Shown: positions 9,014 through 16,859, counted from the stretch's first letter. The stretch is 40,029 bases of DNA from Desulfobacteraceae bacterium (GCA_011389735.1 JAABTS010000035.1:1-40029), one strand, 5' to 3'. A program made the numbers and translations. The notes: generated by a model not told the origin, from the sequence alone.

Positions 9014-9083
9014 GACTTTGTTTCCTTCCAAAAGTATCATTATTTTTACCGGTTATTGTGTGTCATCACATACGCTCCATATA

Positions 9084-9611
9084 TCAGGAGGCTGATTTCA
9101 GCGCTTTTTCCTGGTATGGCCTTAAAAAGCGGGATAGTTCTTTTTCAATGAACGCTATCATTTGTTCAGCCCGATCCGTGCTCATGGTTTGGATCCCCTT
9201 GCTACGCTCGAGAATCTCCTCCTCGGCCATCCCCAGTGATTTTTCAACAACGAACGCCTCGACCTCGCCGCCTTCGGGCAGCAAACCGCATCCGCCGGCT
9301 GTTCCTAAAAATTCGCCATTCACGAAGATGGGAACAGCTATCTTTATAAAACCCGCATCACATTCGTCCATGACCGGTTTTCGAGTCTTTTTCGCCTCAG
9401 CCATAAAATACTGATTTCCTGGCGCACATATTGCCGCCAGCGAGTTTTTGTTTGCTTTTATTTCCGGGCATAAACGATTACACCAATTCGGTTTACCGGT
9501 GACCGACATACCTTGATCATTATAAACAGTGCAGTTCATCGAAAATCGATCAAACAATTCCTTTTCAAATTCTTCCCAGGCGTCCAAATCCATAATGTCC
9601 GTTAATTGCAT
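9084..9611 (-). CDS. Stand-alone PocR-domain protein (first gene of pair)
   Basis: A 175-residue PocR-type sensory protein, related to but clearly diverged from its neighbour. Visible features: WCNRLCPEIK (about 42-51), AAICAPGNQ (about 58-66), MDECDAGFIKIAVPIFV (about 80-96), and GGCGLLPEGGEVEAFV (about 106-121). The cysteine placement parallels that of the adjacent protein and the PocR domain of the kinase at 3.2-7.0 kb. Its ATG lies inside the last codons of the MarR gene (about 10-nt overlap), so translation is coupled. It probably senses a small molecule or redox state and passes this to the MarR protein. This role is inferred from position, and no ligand can be named. Confidence 0.82.
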   Translation of the reverse strand: MQLTDIMDLDAWEEFEKELFDRFSMNCTVYNDQGMSVTGKPNWCNRLCPEIKANKNSLAAICAPGNQYFMAEAKKTRKPVMDECDAGFIKIAVPIFVNGEFLGTAGGCGLLPEGGEVEAFVVEKSLGMAEEEILERSKGIQTMSTDRAEQMIAFIEKELSRFLRPYQEKALKSAS

Positions 9612-10087
9612 AAATCATTCTCCTGTTGTTTAAAATATGCTTCAGCATTTTCCGCGATCTCTTTCAAAGCGGGAATGAGCTTTGATTTCATCTCTTCCGA
9701 CAGTCCTTGAAGAAGAATGGCGTTCCAGCGATGTTGAAGATTTTTGAATTCCTCTTCGAGTTCCCGGGCCTTTGGCTCTACATAAACGATCTTTTCCCTG
9801 TGGTTTTTCGGACTGCTCACTCTACGGACCAGACCGTATTTTTCCAGCTTTAGCAGTGCGCGGGAGGTGGCCGATTTATTCACGCCCACACGCCGTGACA
9901 GCTCATCCTGACTGATCCCGTCTTCCTGGTAAAGGGCGACCAGAAGGAAGAATTGTCCCTGTCCGAAACCTATCCGTTCCATTTCACCCCACATAAAACG
10001 TGTTGATATCCTTGCAATTCTGCAAATCCAGGGGGATACAGGGGCGTCAACTATTTCAGGCTCCTCACTTTTCAACGTCATATCCAT
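9602..10087 (-). CDS. MarR-family transcriptional regulator
   Basis: A 161-residue winged-helix repressor. The core SQDELSRRVGVNKSATSRAL (about 55-74) is the helix-turn-helix and LVRRVSSPKNHREK (about 85-98) is the wing. Flanking helices (IARISTRFMW, and EIAENAEAYFKQQ at the C-terminus) form the dimer interface. It is the first gene of a minus-strand operon with the two PocR genes. An inverted repeat CAGTTG-N6-CAACTG 20 bp upstream of its start is a good candidate for its own operator. It is divergent from the SBF/ACR3-like carrier gene at 10598, a possible second target. MarR proteins usually release DNA when a small molecule or thiol oxidation changes the dimer; which applies here is unknown. 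Confidence 0.9.
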   Translation of the reverse strand: MDMTLKSEEPEIVDAPVSPWICRIARISTRFMWGEMERIGFGQGQFFLLVALYQEDGISQDELSRRVGVNKSATSRALLKLEKYGLVRRVSSPKNHREKIVYVEPKARELEEEFKNLQHRWNAILLQGLSEEMKSKLIPALKEIAENAEAYFKQQENDLCN

Positions 10088-10107
10088 AGGTAAAATATTG
10101 CATTTTT

Positions 10108-10125
10108 CAGTTGCTTTGTCAACTG
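10108..10125. promoter_or_regulatory. Candidate MarR operator
   Basis: CAGTTGCTTTGTCAACTG: perfect 6-bp arms with a 6-bp spacer, immediately upstream of the MarR start. Size and position fit autoregulation by a MarR dimer. Inferred from symmetry only. Confidence 0.5.
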
Positions 10126-10226
10126 TAGAATGAACTCATAAATATTTCACTTGGAGCGGGTTTGAAAAATAGGACTTTTGTTCAAGTCCAAGGCGGATGG
10201 TAAAGTATAACCGCATGAATACAAAA

Positions 10227-10266
10227 TGTTCTTCGGGGTTGAAACAGGCAAGGATGCCTGTTTTAC
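10227..10266. repeat. Family D repeat, copy 2 (inverted)
   Basis: TGTTCTTCGGGGTTGAAACA followed by GGCAAGGATGCCTGTTTTAC is the reverse complement of copy 1 at 8110-8151, with about three differences. It lies 140 bp upstream of the MarR gene. The rest of the stretch 10126-10420 shows no gene or promoter that I can support. Confidence 0.7.
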
Positions 10267-10426
10267 GTGGTTGGCCCATATTAGAACCAAGCTCGACTTT
10301 GCTAATCCACAGCCCCAATTTTTACTCACCGTTGGCGGATAAGAAATCCGAAATTCAAAGCGGCGGCTTATACGATCCGTCATTGAAAAATTGAAAGCGT
10401 TGCGCTATACTTAAAAATGCACGGTA

Positions 10427-10570
10427 ATGGAATCCTGCGGTCAATTAATCGCCAACCTTGAATGGATACGCTTTAATAGCAGATCCAGCGCGGCGAAAGA
10501 TGGGCCTGGCAAGTGCGGCGGCAAACCTTACTGTTTAGCTGACGCTGAGTTGCTGAAGACGAAGAGCTAA
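10427..10570 (+). CDS. Possible small cysteine-containing protein or gene tail
   Basis: A 47-codon frame running to TAA 27 bp before the carrier gene, on the same strand. The C-terminal half reads KCGGKPYCLADAELL, a compact CGGKPYC motif that looks protein-like. The first ATG has no good ribosome-binding site and an in-frame stop lies only five codons upstream. It is either a small co-transcribed protein or the 3' remnant of a lost gene. I do not recognise the family. Confidence 0.25.
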   Translation: MESCGQLIANLEWIRFNSRSSAAKDGPGKCGGKPYCLADAELLKTKS

Positions 10571-10597
10571 ACCGAAAGAGAGAAAAAGAGGCATGAA

Positions 10598-11626
10598 ATG
10601 GAATTATTTCGAATATCCGCCGGAAATTTTTTTCAAGCGCTGAACCTGATCAAACAATATCTTGCCCAACTTATGATTGCCGCCGTATTATGCGGTTTAG
10701 GGCTGGTGTATTTCAGCGAAGGATTCAATACGCCCCGGCAGGTGTTGATTTTTATCGTTGTCGTCATGGTGATCTATCCTGTCATGATAAACATCAAGTT
10801 CGAGGAGGTGTTTTCTCATTTCAAAGAACCGAGACCGGTATTTTGCAGTCTTGGCGTCAATTTTTTGCTATCGCCGTTTATCGCCTTGTTGCTTGGAAAA
10901 ATCTTTTTAGGGGAACGCGCTGAATTATTCGCCGCATTCATTCTGATTTCACTGATTCCGACCAGCGCCATGAGCGTGGCATGGACAGCTTTCAGCGGCG
11001 CCAGAATGTCCACTGCATTGTATCTGGTTCCTATAAATATCGCTGTGTCCGCATTTATTGGACTGCCTTTCATTTTTCCCCTGTTTGTGGGCAAGGTCGT
11101 GAGCGTGAGTACGGTTTCAATGATCAAAAACATTTTAATGGTGTTTCTGGTTCCGGCGATCCTGGGAGGTTTCACCAGAAGATGGATCGTCAAGCTGAAA
11201 GACGAAGAATATTTTCAGAAAAAGGTCAAGCCGAACCTGGGCGCTGTCAGCGCAACGGGTATTTTAGTGCTGATCTTTCTGGTGATGTGTCTTAAAAGAA
11301 ATATTTTGCTGCTGAATCACCCGGCGCTTGTTTTCGTTATCGCCGTTCCCGTGATATTGTATTACGCGGCGATTTACGCCATCACGATTTCGTGGGCGAA
11401 ATTGTTGATTCGGCGAAAGGTGATGCCCGGAGAGAAAGCGGTTGTAATTATTTACACCTCGGTGGCCCGCCATATCAATATTTCAATGGCGATTGTATTG
11501 TCAGCGTTTTCATTGGAAAAATCTTCCACCATGGTGCTTTTGCTGATTATCGCCTATATTGTTCAGGTGTCTTCGCTGGCTGTTTTCGCCCAGCGTTTTG
11601 GCCCCGGTCTGGCCGCTCAATCCTGA
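10598..11626 (+). CDS. Bile acid:sodium symporter / ACR3-like membrane carrier
   Basis: A 342-residue inner-membrane carrier with about ten hydrophobic segments, of the SBF fold shared by bile-acid symporters and ACR3 arsenite exporters. Visible features: N-terminal LIKQYLAQLMIAAVLCGL, PVMINIKFEEVFSH (typical of the ACR3/SBF group), LIPTSAMSVAWTAFSGA (about 126-142), and the conserved late segment TSVARHINISMAIVLSAF (about 289-306). A purine-rich GAGAAAAAGAGG leader precedes the ATG. Substrate cannot be assigned: arsenite is possible, but no arsR or arsC lies nearby, and the neighbouring PocR/MarR genes suggest an organic ligand. The sigma-54 activator gene begins 38 bp downstream, so both may share a transcript. 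Confidence 0.85.
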   Translation: MELFRISAGNFFQALNLIKQYLAQLMIAAVLCGLGLVYFSEGFNTPRQVLIFIVVVMVIYPVMINIKFEEVFSHFKEPRPVFCSLGVNFLLSPFIALLLGKIFLGERAELFAAFILISLIPTSAMSVAWTAFSGARMSTALYLVPINIAVSAFIGLPFIFPLFVGKVVSVSTVSMIKNILMVFLVPAILGGFTRRWIVKLKDEEYFQKKVKPNLGAVSATGILVLIFLVMCLKRNILLLNHPALVFVIAVPVILYYAAIYAITISWAKLLIRRKVMPGEKAVVIIYTSVARHINISMAIVLSAFSLEKSSTMVLLLIIAYIVQVSSLAVFAQRFGPGLAAQS

Positions 11627-11664
11627 ATTCCGTCATCACATCGCCCTTTTTGGAACCGGTTGAA

Positions 11665-13113
11665 ATGCCAAACAAAACTCATCAAATCTGGAATATCAAT
11701 TTTTATAATATGATCGTGGAGTCCATGTCGGACGGCGTATTCACTCTGGATACGAACGGGCAAATCACTTCCTGGAATCCTTCCATGGAGCGGATCAGCG
11801 GTTATACGGCGGAAGAAGCCTTGGGAAAAACCTGTCAGATCCTCCAATGCAGCCGCTGTTTTGGACGGGAGTGCCCCGCCGGCATCTACATGTGCAAAAT
11901 TTTGGAGAAGGGAGATTCGGAAAGTAAGGAATGTAATATACGCCACAAGAATGGACATGATGTGCCCGTGATCAAGAACGCCAACGTCGTTCGAGACGAA
12001 AAAGGCCATATCATAGGCGTTGTTGAAACCGTAACCGATCTGACTGAATTGAATCAGACCCGGAAGAAGGCCGAAGAGGCCGCCAGGCGTCTCGGTGAAA
12101 TCAGCCGGCTGGATAATATTATCGGCAAAAGTCCCGCCATGCGCCAGGTGTTCGAAGAAATCAAGGCCGCCGCCGCCAGCGAAGCCAGCATACTGATTCA
12201 TGGTGAAAGCGGCTCCGGAAAGGAACTTGTGGCCTCCGCGATTCATTTTAAAGGGGAACGTAAGGATGGCCCCCTGGTGACGGTAAATTGCAGCGCCTTG
12301 TCGGAAACATTGCTTGAAACTGAACTTTTCGGCCATGTAAAAGGAGCGTTCACCGGAGCGCTCCGAGATCGTACGGGCCGTTTTGAAGAAGCTTCGGGCG
12401 GCACGATTTTCCTGGATGAAATCGGCGAACTGAGTTCCTTTATCCAGACGAAATTGCTTCGAGTTTTACAGGAGCGGGTGATTGAACGAGTTGGAGAATC
12501 GAAAAGGCGAAAAGTCGATATCCGTATCATCAGCGCCACGCATCGGGATCTGTACGCCAGAGTCAGGGAAGGCGCCTTTCGCGAAGATCTCTACTACCGG
12601 CTCAAGGTGTTTCCAATCCGCCTCCCGCCGCTTCGCGAACGGCGTGAAGATATTCCCCTGCTGACGGATCATTTCATAAACGGCATGAATCAGAAAACAG
12701 GCAAACGCATCAAAGGGATGCTGAGATCAGCTATGAAAGCCGTGATGGATTATTCATGGCCGGGAAATGTCCGCGAACTGGAGAACGCCGTCGAACACGC
12801 TTTCGTATTGTGCAACCGGGATTATATCAACACTGGCGATCTTCCCATTGAAATCCGGCAGCCTCAAAGGAGGCCGGCCAATCCTGAGACTTCCGGGCGT
12901 ATGTCCCAGGTCCGTTTCGAGAGAAAAGCGTTGAACCGGGAGGCCTTGATCGAACTGCTTGAATCCTGCGGCTGGAACAAGGCGGAAGCCGCCCGAAGAA
13001 CCGGCCGAAGCCGGACTGCGATATGGAAGTATATGAAAAAATACGGCATCCCTTTAAACCGCCCTCAAGACAGTGTTTTTTCAGGGCCGGATAAAGAGCG
13101 CTCATCCATTTGA
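11665..13113 (+). CDS. PAS-containing sigma-54-dependent transcriptional activator
   Basis: A 482-residue bacterial enhancer-binding protein. The start at 11665 is chosen over the upstream open frame because the PAS domain begins just after MPNKTHQ. Order: PAS (about 15-128) with an unusual cysteine set (57, 62, 65, 70, 77 and 90, in CQILQCSRCFGRECPAG), AAA+ domain with Walker A GESGSGKE (180-187), an intact GAFTGA loop (227-232), Walker B IFLDEIGE, arginine-finger region, and a Fis-type helix-turn-helix at the end (NKAEAARRTGRSRTAIWKYM). It opens sigma-54 promoters after sensing through PAS. The cysteines suggest redox, metal or Fe-S sensing, which is inferred. The likely local target is the candidate sigma-54 promoter at 13400, with twin palindromes at 13250 as its binding sites. 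Confidence 0.92.
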   Translation: MPNKTHQIWNINFYNMIVESMSDGVFTLDTNGQITSWNPSMERISGYTAEEALGKTCQILQCSRCFGRECPAGIYMCKILEKGDSESKECNIRHKNGHDVPVIKNANVVRDEKGHIIGVVETVTDLTELNQTRKKAEEAARRLGEISRLDNIIGKSPAMRQVFEEIKAAAASEASILIHGESGSGKELVASAIHFKGERKDGPLVTVNCSALSETLLETELFGHVKGAFTGALRDRTGRFEEASGGTIFLDEIGELSSFIQTKLLRVLQERVIERVGESKRRKVDIRIISATHRDLYARVREGAFREDLYYRLKVFPIRLPPLRERREDIPLLTDHFINGMNQKTGKRIKGMLRSAMKAVMDYSWPGNVRELENAVEHAFVLCNRDYINTGDLPIEIRQPQRRPANPETSGRMSQVRFERKALNREALIELLESCGWNKAEAARRTGRSRTAIWKYMKKYGIPLNRPQDSVFSGPDKERSSI

Positions 13114-13249
13114 CGTTCTGCCGGGGGCTCGCCTGATTCGCAAACAAACCATATGAATTTTCCGAGCCACAATTTAATGCGGATTGGGAACATTTCTTGA
13201 ATTATGGAATGTCCGAAAAGCCGCAGATAGCGTTACCATGCGCAACTTC

Positions 13250-13269
13250 GTAACGTTACCATAACGTTA
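13250..13269. promoter_or_regulatory. Candidate activator-binding palindromes upstream of the sigma-54 promoter
   Basis: GTAACGTTAC (13250-13259) and TAACGTTA (13262-13269) are both perfect palindromes with centres 11 bp apart, about one helical turn. Another GTTACC half-site lies near 13232. They sit about 130-150 bp before the -24 element, a normal distance for enhancer sites. The adjacent Fis-type activator is the obvious candidate binder. Confidence 0.5.
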
Positions 13270-13399
13270 CCGTATCGTTTATCTTCCCCGGATCTAATGA
13301 CGCCATCCATTTTCCACACCATCTGGTATATTCCATTATCTTTGATTTTTCAGAGGGTTATAAACAATATTCGAGTTTATTTGAGAGTTAACGGCGTCC

Positions 13400-13414
13400 T
13401 GGCACGATTATTGA
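13400..13414 (+). promoter_or_regulatory. Candidate sigma-54 promoter for the DUF4242/thioredoxin pair
   Basis: TGGCAC-GATTA-TTGA: the -24 box is perfect and the spacing is exact, but the -12 box ends GA rather than the conserved GC, which weakens the call. The gene for a sigma-54 activator ends 290 bp upstream. Transcription would start near 13426, leaving a leader of about 125 nt. Confidence 0.45.
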
Positions 13415-13549
13415 TTAATCTTCAATTATCAACATCGCCGCTCAGCCTGGAACACATAATGTTTACGGCGAAACATACGGAGCGATGAACAGGCGGAAGG
13501 CGAGGACAGGATAGCAATAACGATCACTTTAATCGAAAGGAGGTTCAAA

Positions 13550-13864
13550 ATGGCTCAAATGTCAAAATTCATGGTGGTTCACCACAATCCGGGTATCGAT
13601 TGCAATGTTGTCCAGGCGAACTGGCGCAAACTGGCCAAGGTTGAATCGGCCACCTGGGTGCGAACCTATTTTAACGAAAATGAAGGCTGGCGTTACTGTG
13701 CCTGGCTGGCGCCGGGGAAAGCTGAGCTGGAAAAAATTTTTTCCGAAATGGATGTAAATTTTGAATCCATTGTGGAAGTCGTGGAAACCGTTCCCGATCT
13801 CTGGGGAGAGAAATGGGATGAACATCTGAAACAGGATGCGACGGCTGATAATCTGGGAGTGTGA
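13550..13864 (+). CDS. DUF4242-like small protein
   Basis: A 104-residue soluble protein with a strong ribosome-binding site (AAAGGAGG). The fold looks like a small ferredoxin-like alpha/beta domain: KFMVVHHNPG, then a helix and EGWRYCAWLAPGKAELEKIF, and a last strand SIVEVVETVPDLWGEKW. This resembles the DUF4242 / SCO4226 group, some members of which bind nickel, but I assign it only by pattern. It lies 88 bp before a thioredoxin gene behind the candidate sigma-54 promoter, so the two probably form a small stress or redox unit controlled by the upstream activator. No enzymatic residues can be claimed; His11-His12 and Cys19 could bind a metal. Confidence 0.7.
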   Translation: MAQMSKFMVVHHNPGIDCNVVQANWRKLAKVESATWVRTYFNENEGWRYCAWLAPGKAELEKIFSEMDVNFESIVEVVETVPDLWGEKWDEHLKQDATADNLGV

Positions 13865-13951
13865 TTTGAACTCCGGCGGGCGGATATCAGGGAAACGGCC
13901 CTTTTTCGCCCGCTGGTGTTTGAGACGATGTTTGCGATAAGGAGACTCGAA

Positions 13952-14266
13952 ATGAAGGAAATATTATCGGATTCGGAATTCGAAACCACGGTGGGACGGG
14001 GAGTGTCTCTGGTGGATTTTAACGCGCCCTGGTGCGCTCCGTGCCGTTTGCAGGATCCCATACTTGTAAAACTTGCGGAGCAATATGAAGGCCGGGCCAT
14101 TTTCGCGAAAATGAATGTCGATAAAAACGGAGACACGGCCATGAAGCTCGGCATACAAAGTATTCCGACAATGATTATCTTCAAGGATGGAAAAGAAATC
14201 GCCCGTTTGATCGGAGTTCAACCTGAAGATATCTTGAAAAATTCGATTGACGGAATCCTTGACTGA
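13952..14266 (+). CDS. Thioredoxin
   Basis: A 104-residue thioredoxin-fold disulfide reductase of the cytoplasm. The start at 13952 is chosen because AAGGAGA lies 7 nt before it; an upstream in-frame ATG at 13916 would add 12 unlikely residues. The active site is WCAPC (about 27-31; canonical is WCGPC), followed by DPILVKLAEQYEGRAIFAKMNVDKN, the cis-proline motif IQSIPTMIIFKDG (about 68-80), and the final helix. Gly-to-Ala in the CxxC loop can shift redox potential slightly. It is the second gene after the DUF4242-like protein. It ends 30 bp from the convergent small gene at 14297. The trx symbol is left blank since the genome may encode several. Confidence 0.93.
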   Translation: MKEILSDSEFETTVGRGVSLVDFNAPWCAPCRLQDPILVKLAEQYEGRAIFAKMNVDKNGDTAMKLGIQSIPTMIIFKDGKEIARLIGVQPEDILKNSIDGILD

Positions 14267-14296
14267 TTTTACCGGGATCAGCATTCAACATAAATT

Positions 14297-14518
14297 CTAC
14301 GAACCGGGTTCGTTCAGTATTTTCAGACAATCTTGAGGAAGCCGCAGCGTGCCCTTGCCGACCAGGCTGACCTCCACCAGCGCGTTCGGGTCGTTGACGG
14401 AGGTGTCCGGATCGACGATAATACCATGACAGCCGATATATTCGTTCATATAGTCTTCCCACATATCTTCCGACGACCGCTGAAACACTTCGATTCGTTG
14501 CCCTCTGCGAAAGTTCAT
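14297..14518 (-). CDS. Small SH3-like hypothetical protein, last gene of the reductase operon
   Basis: A 73-residue soluble protein with an ideal ribosome-binding site (AAGGAGA, 7 nt before ATG). It starts 9 nt after the stop of the flavoprotein gene, so it is almost certainly co-transcribed. The pattern (FRRGQRIEVFQ at the start, GCHGIIVDPDTSVNDPNALVEVSL in the middle, and TLRLPQDCLKIL at the end) suggests a small beta-barrel such as an SH3-like domain, with one Cys. I do not recognise a named family. It could be an assembly or accessory factor for the oxidoreductase, judged by position only. Its last codons include a short inverted repeat CGAACCGGGTTCG that may help end transcription. Confidence 0.75.
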   Translation of the reverse strand: MNFRRGQRIEVFQRSSEDMWEDYMNEYIGCHGIIVDPDTSVNDPNALVEVSLVGKGTLRLPQDCLKILNEPGS

Positions 14519-14527
14519 ATATTCTCC

Positions 14528-16693
14528 TTATCTTTGAAGCATGATATCGGAAGCGATATCCGCCGCTTTTTTACGCTGGCAAACATCGCAAAGATGTTGT
14601 TTGAATTTGGGGTTTCCCGTAGACTCAATCCGCCTGCGAACATAGTCGAGATACGCGGTTGTTCCGAGCATCTTGCCACACCCTTCGCAGAACACCAGTT
14701 TCCCTCGATTGAGAACGGTTCCACACAGCGTAAGAATACATTCCGTATCCGTGTAATGGATTTGCATAGCCTGGTTCGGGCAGTGATTGGCGCATGAACC
14801 GCACAGGATACATTTATCCCGCGTGGTGCGGAAATCAGTTTTTACCGGATGGTCGAAATCAAAATAGCCCAACTGTAAAGCGTCCAATTTCATCATGTCC
14901 CGGCATACGGATACGCATTCGCCGCATCGCCGGCAGATATCGCATCGAAGACACCGGCGAGCCTCTTCCCGTACCGCGTTTTCAGGATAGCCGAGTTCCA
15001 CCTGCTGGAACGTGGTTCGGCGGCGGTCGATATTTAAAACCGGCATTTCCGGTCGCTTGAGCGACATTTTGGTCGCCGCCGGGACTTCGATGTTTTCCAC
15101 ACGGGCCCGCCGGACCGGGACCGGCGGCATCGAGGGTTGAGGGATACCCATGAGATAGCGGTCGATGGCCTGTGCGGCCCGTTTCCCGCCGCCGATGGCT
15201 TCGATGACCGTCGCCGGTCCAGTCACCGCATCCCCGGCCGCGAAGACGCCCGGCAGCGATGTTTCCATGCTTACCGTATTCACGTGGATCGTGTTTCGTC
15301 TGGACCAGTTCATGTCCTTCAGTCCGACCATACAATCCCTGTCCACCTGCTGGCCGATAGCGGCGATCACCGCATCCGCTTCGATTACATACTCGCTCCC
15401 ATCGATCGGAACCGGTCTCATCCGCTGTCCGTCCCCAACCGGCTCTAATTTAGCCCGCAGGCATTTAAGCCCGGATGTCCGGCCCGCCTCGCCTGTAATT
15501 TCCACTGGAATGGCCAGGAAAGAAAAATGGATTCCTTCTTCCTCGGCCTGTTCGACTTCTTCTTCATCGGCGGGCATTTCCTTATGAGTCCGGCGATAGG
15601 CGAGCGTCACTTCGGCGCATCCCAGACGCAAACAGGTACGGGCCGAATCGATAGCCACGTTGCCGCCGCCGACCACCACAACCTTTCCGCCCGGCCGCCG
15701 GTGTTCGCCCAGCGCCACACGCCGCAAAAAATCGACGGCTTCAATTGCTCCGTATTCGGATTCGCCCTGGATTCCGAGTTTATAGGCGCTGTGCGCCCCG
15801 ATTGCAACAAAGAAAGCTGCATACCCGTCTTGTTTCAGTTGCTCGAACGTGACGTCGGATCCAAAACGAGTGTTAAACCTAAATTCAACGCCCAGGTCTT
15901 CGAGCATGGCGGTTTCCCGGTCAATCACCTCGGCGGGAAGCCGGTATCGAGGAATTCCAACGCGAAGCATTCCGCCGGCCGCCGGAAGTGATTCAATGAC
16001 GGTCACCCCGTAACCCTTGACTGACAGATAATATGCGCAGCTCAATCCGCCCGGCCCCGCCCCGATAACGCATACCTTCTTTCCTTTGTCCGGCTCCCTT
16101 GGCGGATTGACGTATCTGCCGTCCGACATGGCTCTTTCGGCCGCAAACGCTTTCAGGAATTTGATTGACACCGGCTTGTCGATACGGCCTCGGACACACA
16201 TGAATTCGCAGGGACGGGTGCATACCAAACCGCACACCCAGGGGAAAGGATTGTCCTGCCGGATGACCTCGATCGCTTCCGCATCCCGTCCCATGCCGAT
16301 TAGGGTCACATATGAGGGGATATCGATTCCGGCCGGGCACGCCATCTGGCAGGGAGCCGGCGCCAGTTTGACGCAGTCTCCGGTGGCGCAGTTCCTTGTT
16401 TTTACATGGCTGATGAACACTTCGCGGCGCTCGTCCAACGTTTTCCGGATACGCCGGGCCAGGGGCGAAGCCTCTGGATCCGATATCCGTTCGGCGAGTT
16501 CTTCTTGAAGCTTATCCAGCATCGGTATATGATCCGGCCCGGCGCTTCCCCAGGCGATATCTCTGGCCAGATCGCGAATTTCCTCCACAATCCGCCGGGA
16601 TCGGGGATTTTTCATACAACCGGGTTGAAGAACGTTGTTAAGCTCCAGAACCATTTCATTGACCGGACAATTATTTTCTCTCATATCAGGCAT
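14528..16693 (-). CDS. NAD(P)H-dependent Fe-S flavoprotein, GltD/NfnB-like, with extra N- and C-terminal domains
   Basis: A 721-residue cytoplasmic electron-transfer subunit. Residues about 10-108 resemble the C-terminal Fe-S region of NuoF-type proteins (pattern LDKLQEELAERISD, then EVFISHVKTRNCATGDC) but lack the ESCGKC cysteines. Next is a GltD-type 4Fe-4S domain (Cys115, 119, 154, 158, 162, 166), the FAD motif VIGAGPGG (209-216), and an NAD(P) motif VVVGGGNVAIDSA (about 340). Near 580-640 are two ferredoxin-like clusters (CLRCDICRRCGECVSVC and CILCGSCANHC), then a Cys-rich tail (CEGCGKM, CDVCQRKK) that may bind zinc or another cluster. It probably passes electrons between NAD(P)H and the 4Fe-4S and molybdopterin subunits encoded upstream. 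The direction and coenzyme are not shown by sequence. Confidence 0.88.
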   Translation of the reverse strand: MPDMRENNCPVNEMVLELNNVLQPGCMKNPRSRRIVEEIRDLARDIAWGSAGPDHIPMLDKLQEELAERISDPEASPLARRIRKTLDERREVFISHVKTRNCATGDCVKLAPAPCQMACPAGIDIPSYVTLIGMGRDAEAIEVIRQDNPFPWVCGLVCTRPCEFMCVRGRIDKPVSIKFLKAFAAERAMSDGRYVNPPREPDKGKKVCVIGAGPGGLSCAYYLSVKGYGVTVIESLPAAGGMLRVGIPRYRLPAEVIDRETAMLEDLGVEFRFNTRFGSDVTFEQLKQDGYAAFFVAIGAHSAYKLGIQGESEYGAIEAVDFLRRVALGEHRRPGGKVVVVGGGNVAIDSARTCLRLGCAEVTLAYRRTHKEMPADEEEVEQAEEEGIHFSFLAIPVEITGEAGRTSGLKCLRAKLEPVGDGQRMRPVPIDGSEYVIEADAVIAAIGQQVDRDCMVGLKDMNWSRRNTIHVNTVSMETSLPGVFAAGDAVTGPATVIEAIGGGKRAAQAIDRYLMGIPQPSMPPVPVRRARVENIEVPAATKMSLKRPEMPVLNIDRRRTTFQQVELGYPENAVREEARRCLRCDICRRCGECVSVCRDMMKLDALQLGYFDFDHPVKTDFRTTRDKCILCGSCANHCPNQAMQIHYTDTECILTLCGTVLNRGKLVFCEGCGKMLGTTAYLDYVRRRIESTGNPKFKQHLCDVCQRKKAADIASDIMLQR

Positions 16694-16716
16694 CTATCCT
16701 TATTCCCAAGACATCC

Positions 16717-16734
16717 TATTCCGGAACCGGAATA
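16717..16734. promoter_or_regulatory. Perfect inverted repeat upstream of the flavoprotein gene
   Basis: TATTCCGG-AA-CCGGAATA, 8-bp perfect arms with a 2-bp centre, 24 bp before the flavoprotein start. The phrase GGAACCGGAAT also appears upstream of the molybdopterin gene near 19828. Could be an operator for internal control or an RNA hairpin; function unproven. Confidence 0.4.
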
Positions 16735-16859
16735 AAAGTCAAGGAAGGCGAAAAGTTAAATATTACGCAGGCGGTCGCAAATGCCGCCGGCGGCTTCAAG
16801 GGGGCGGGTTCAGGGGCGGATTAGAACCGGAACTATGAAAAAGTTTTCACCCTGCACCC

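Noticed and set aside
10598-11626. Firm arsenite-exporter (arsB/acr3) assignment
   Set aside because: The fold group fits, but no other ars gene is nearby and the substrate-site cysteine could not be placed with confidence.
15137-15587. Long plus-strand open frames opposite the flavoprotein gene
   Set aside because: They mirror a strong coding gene with clear domains, have no ribosome-binding site and no protein-like motifs.
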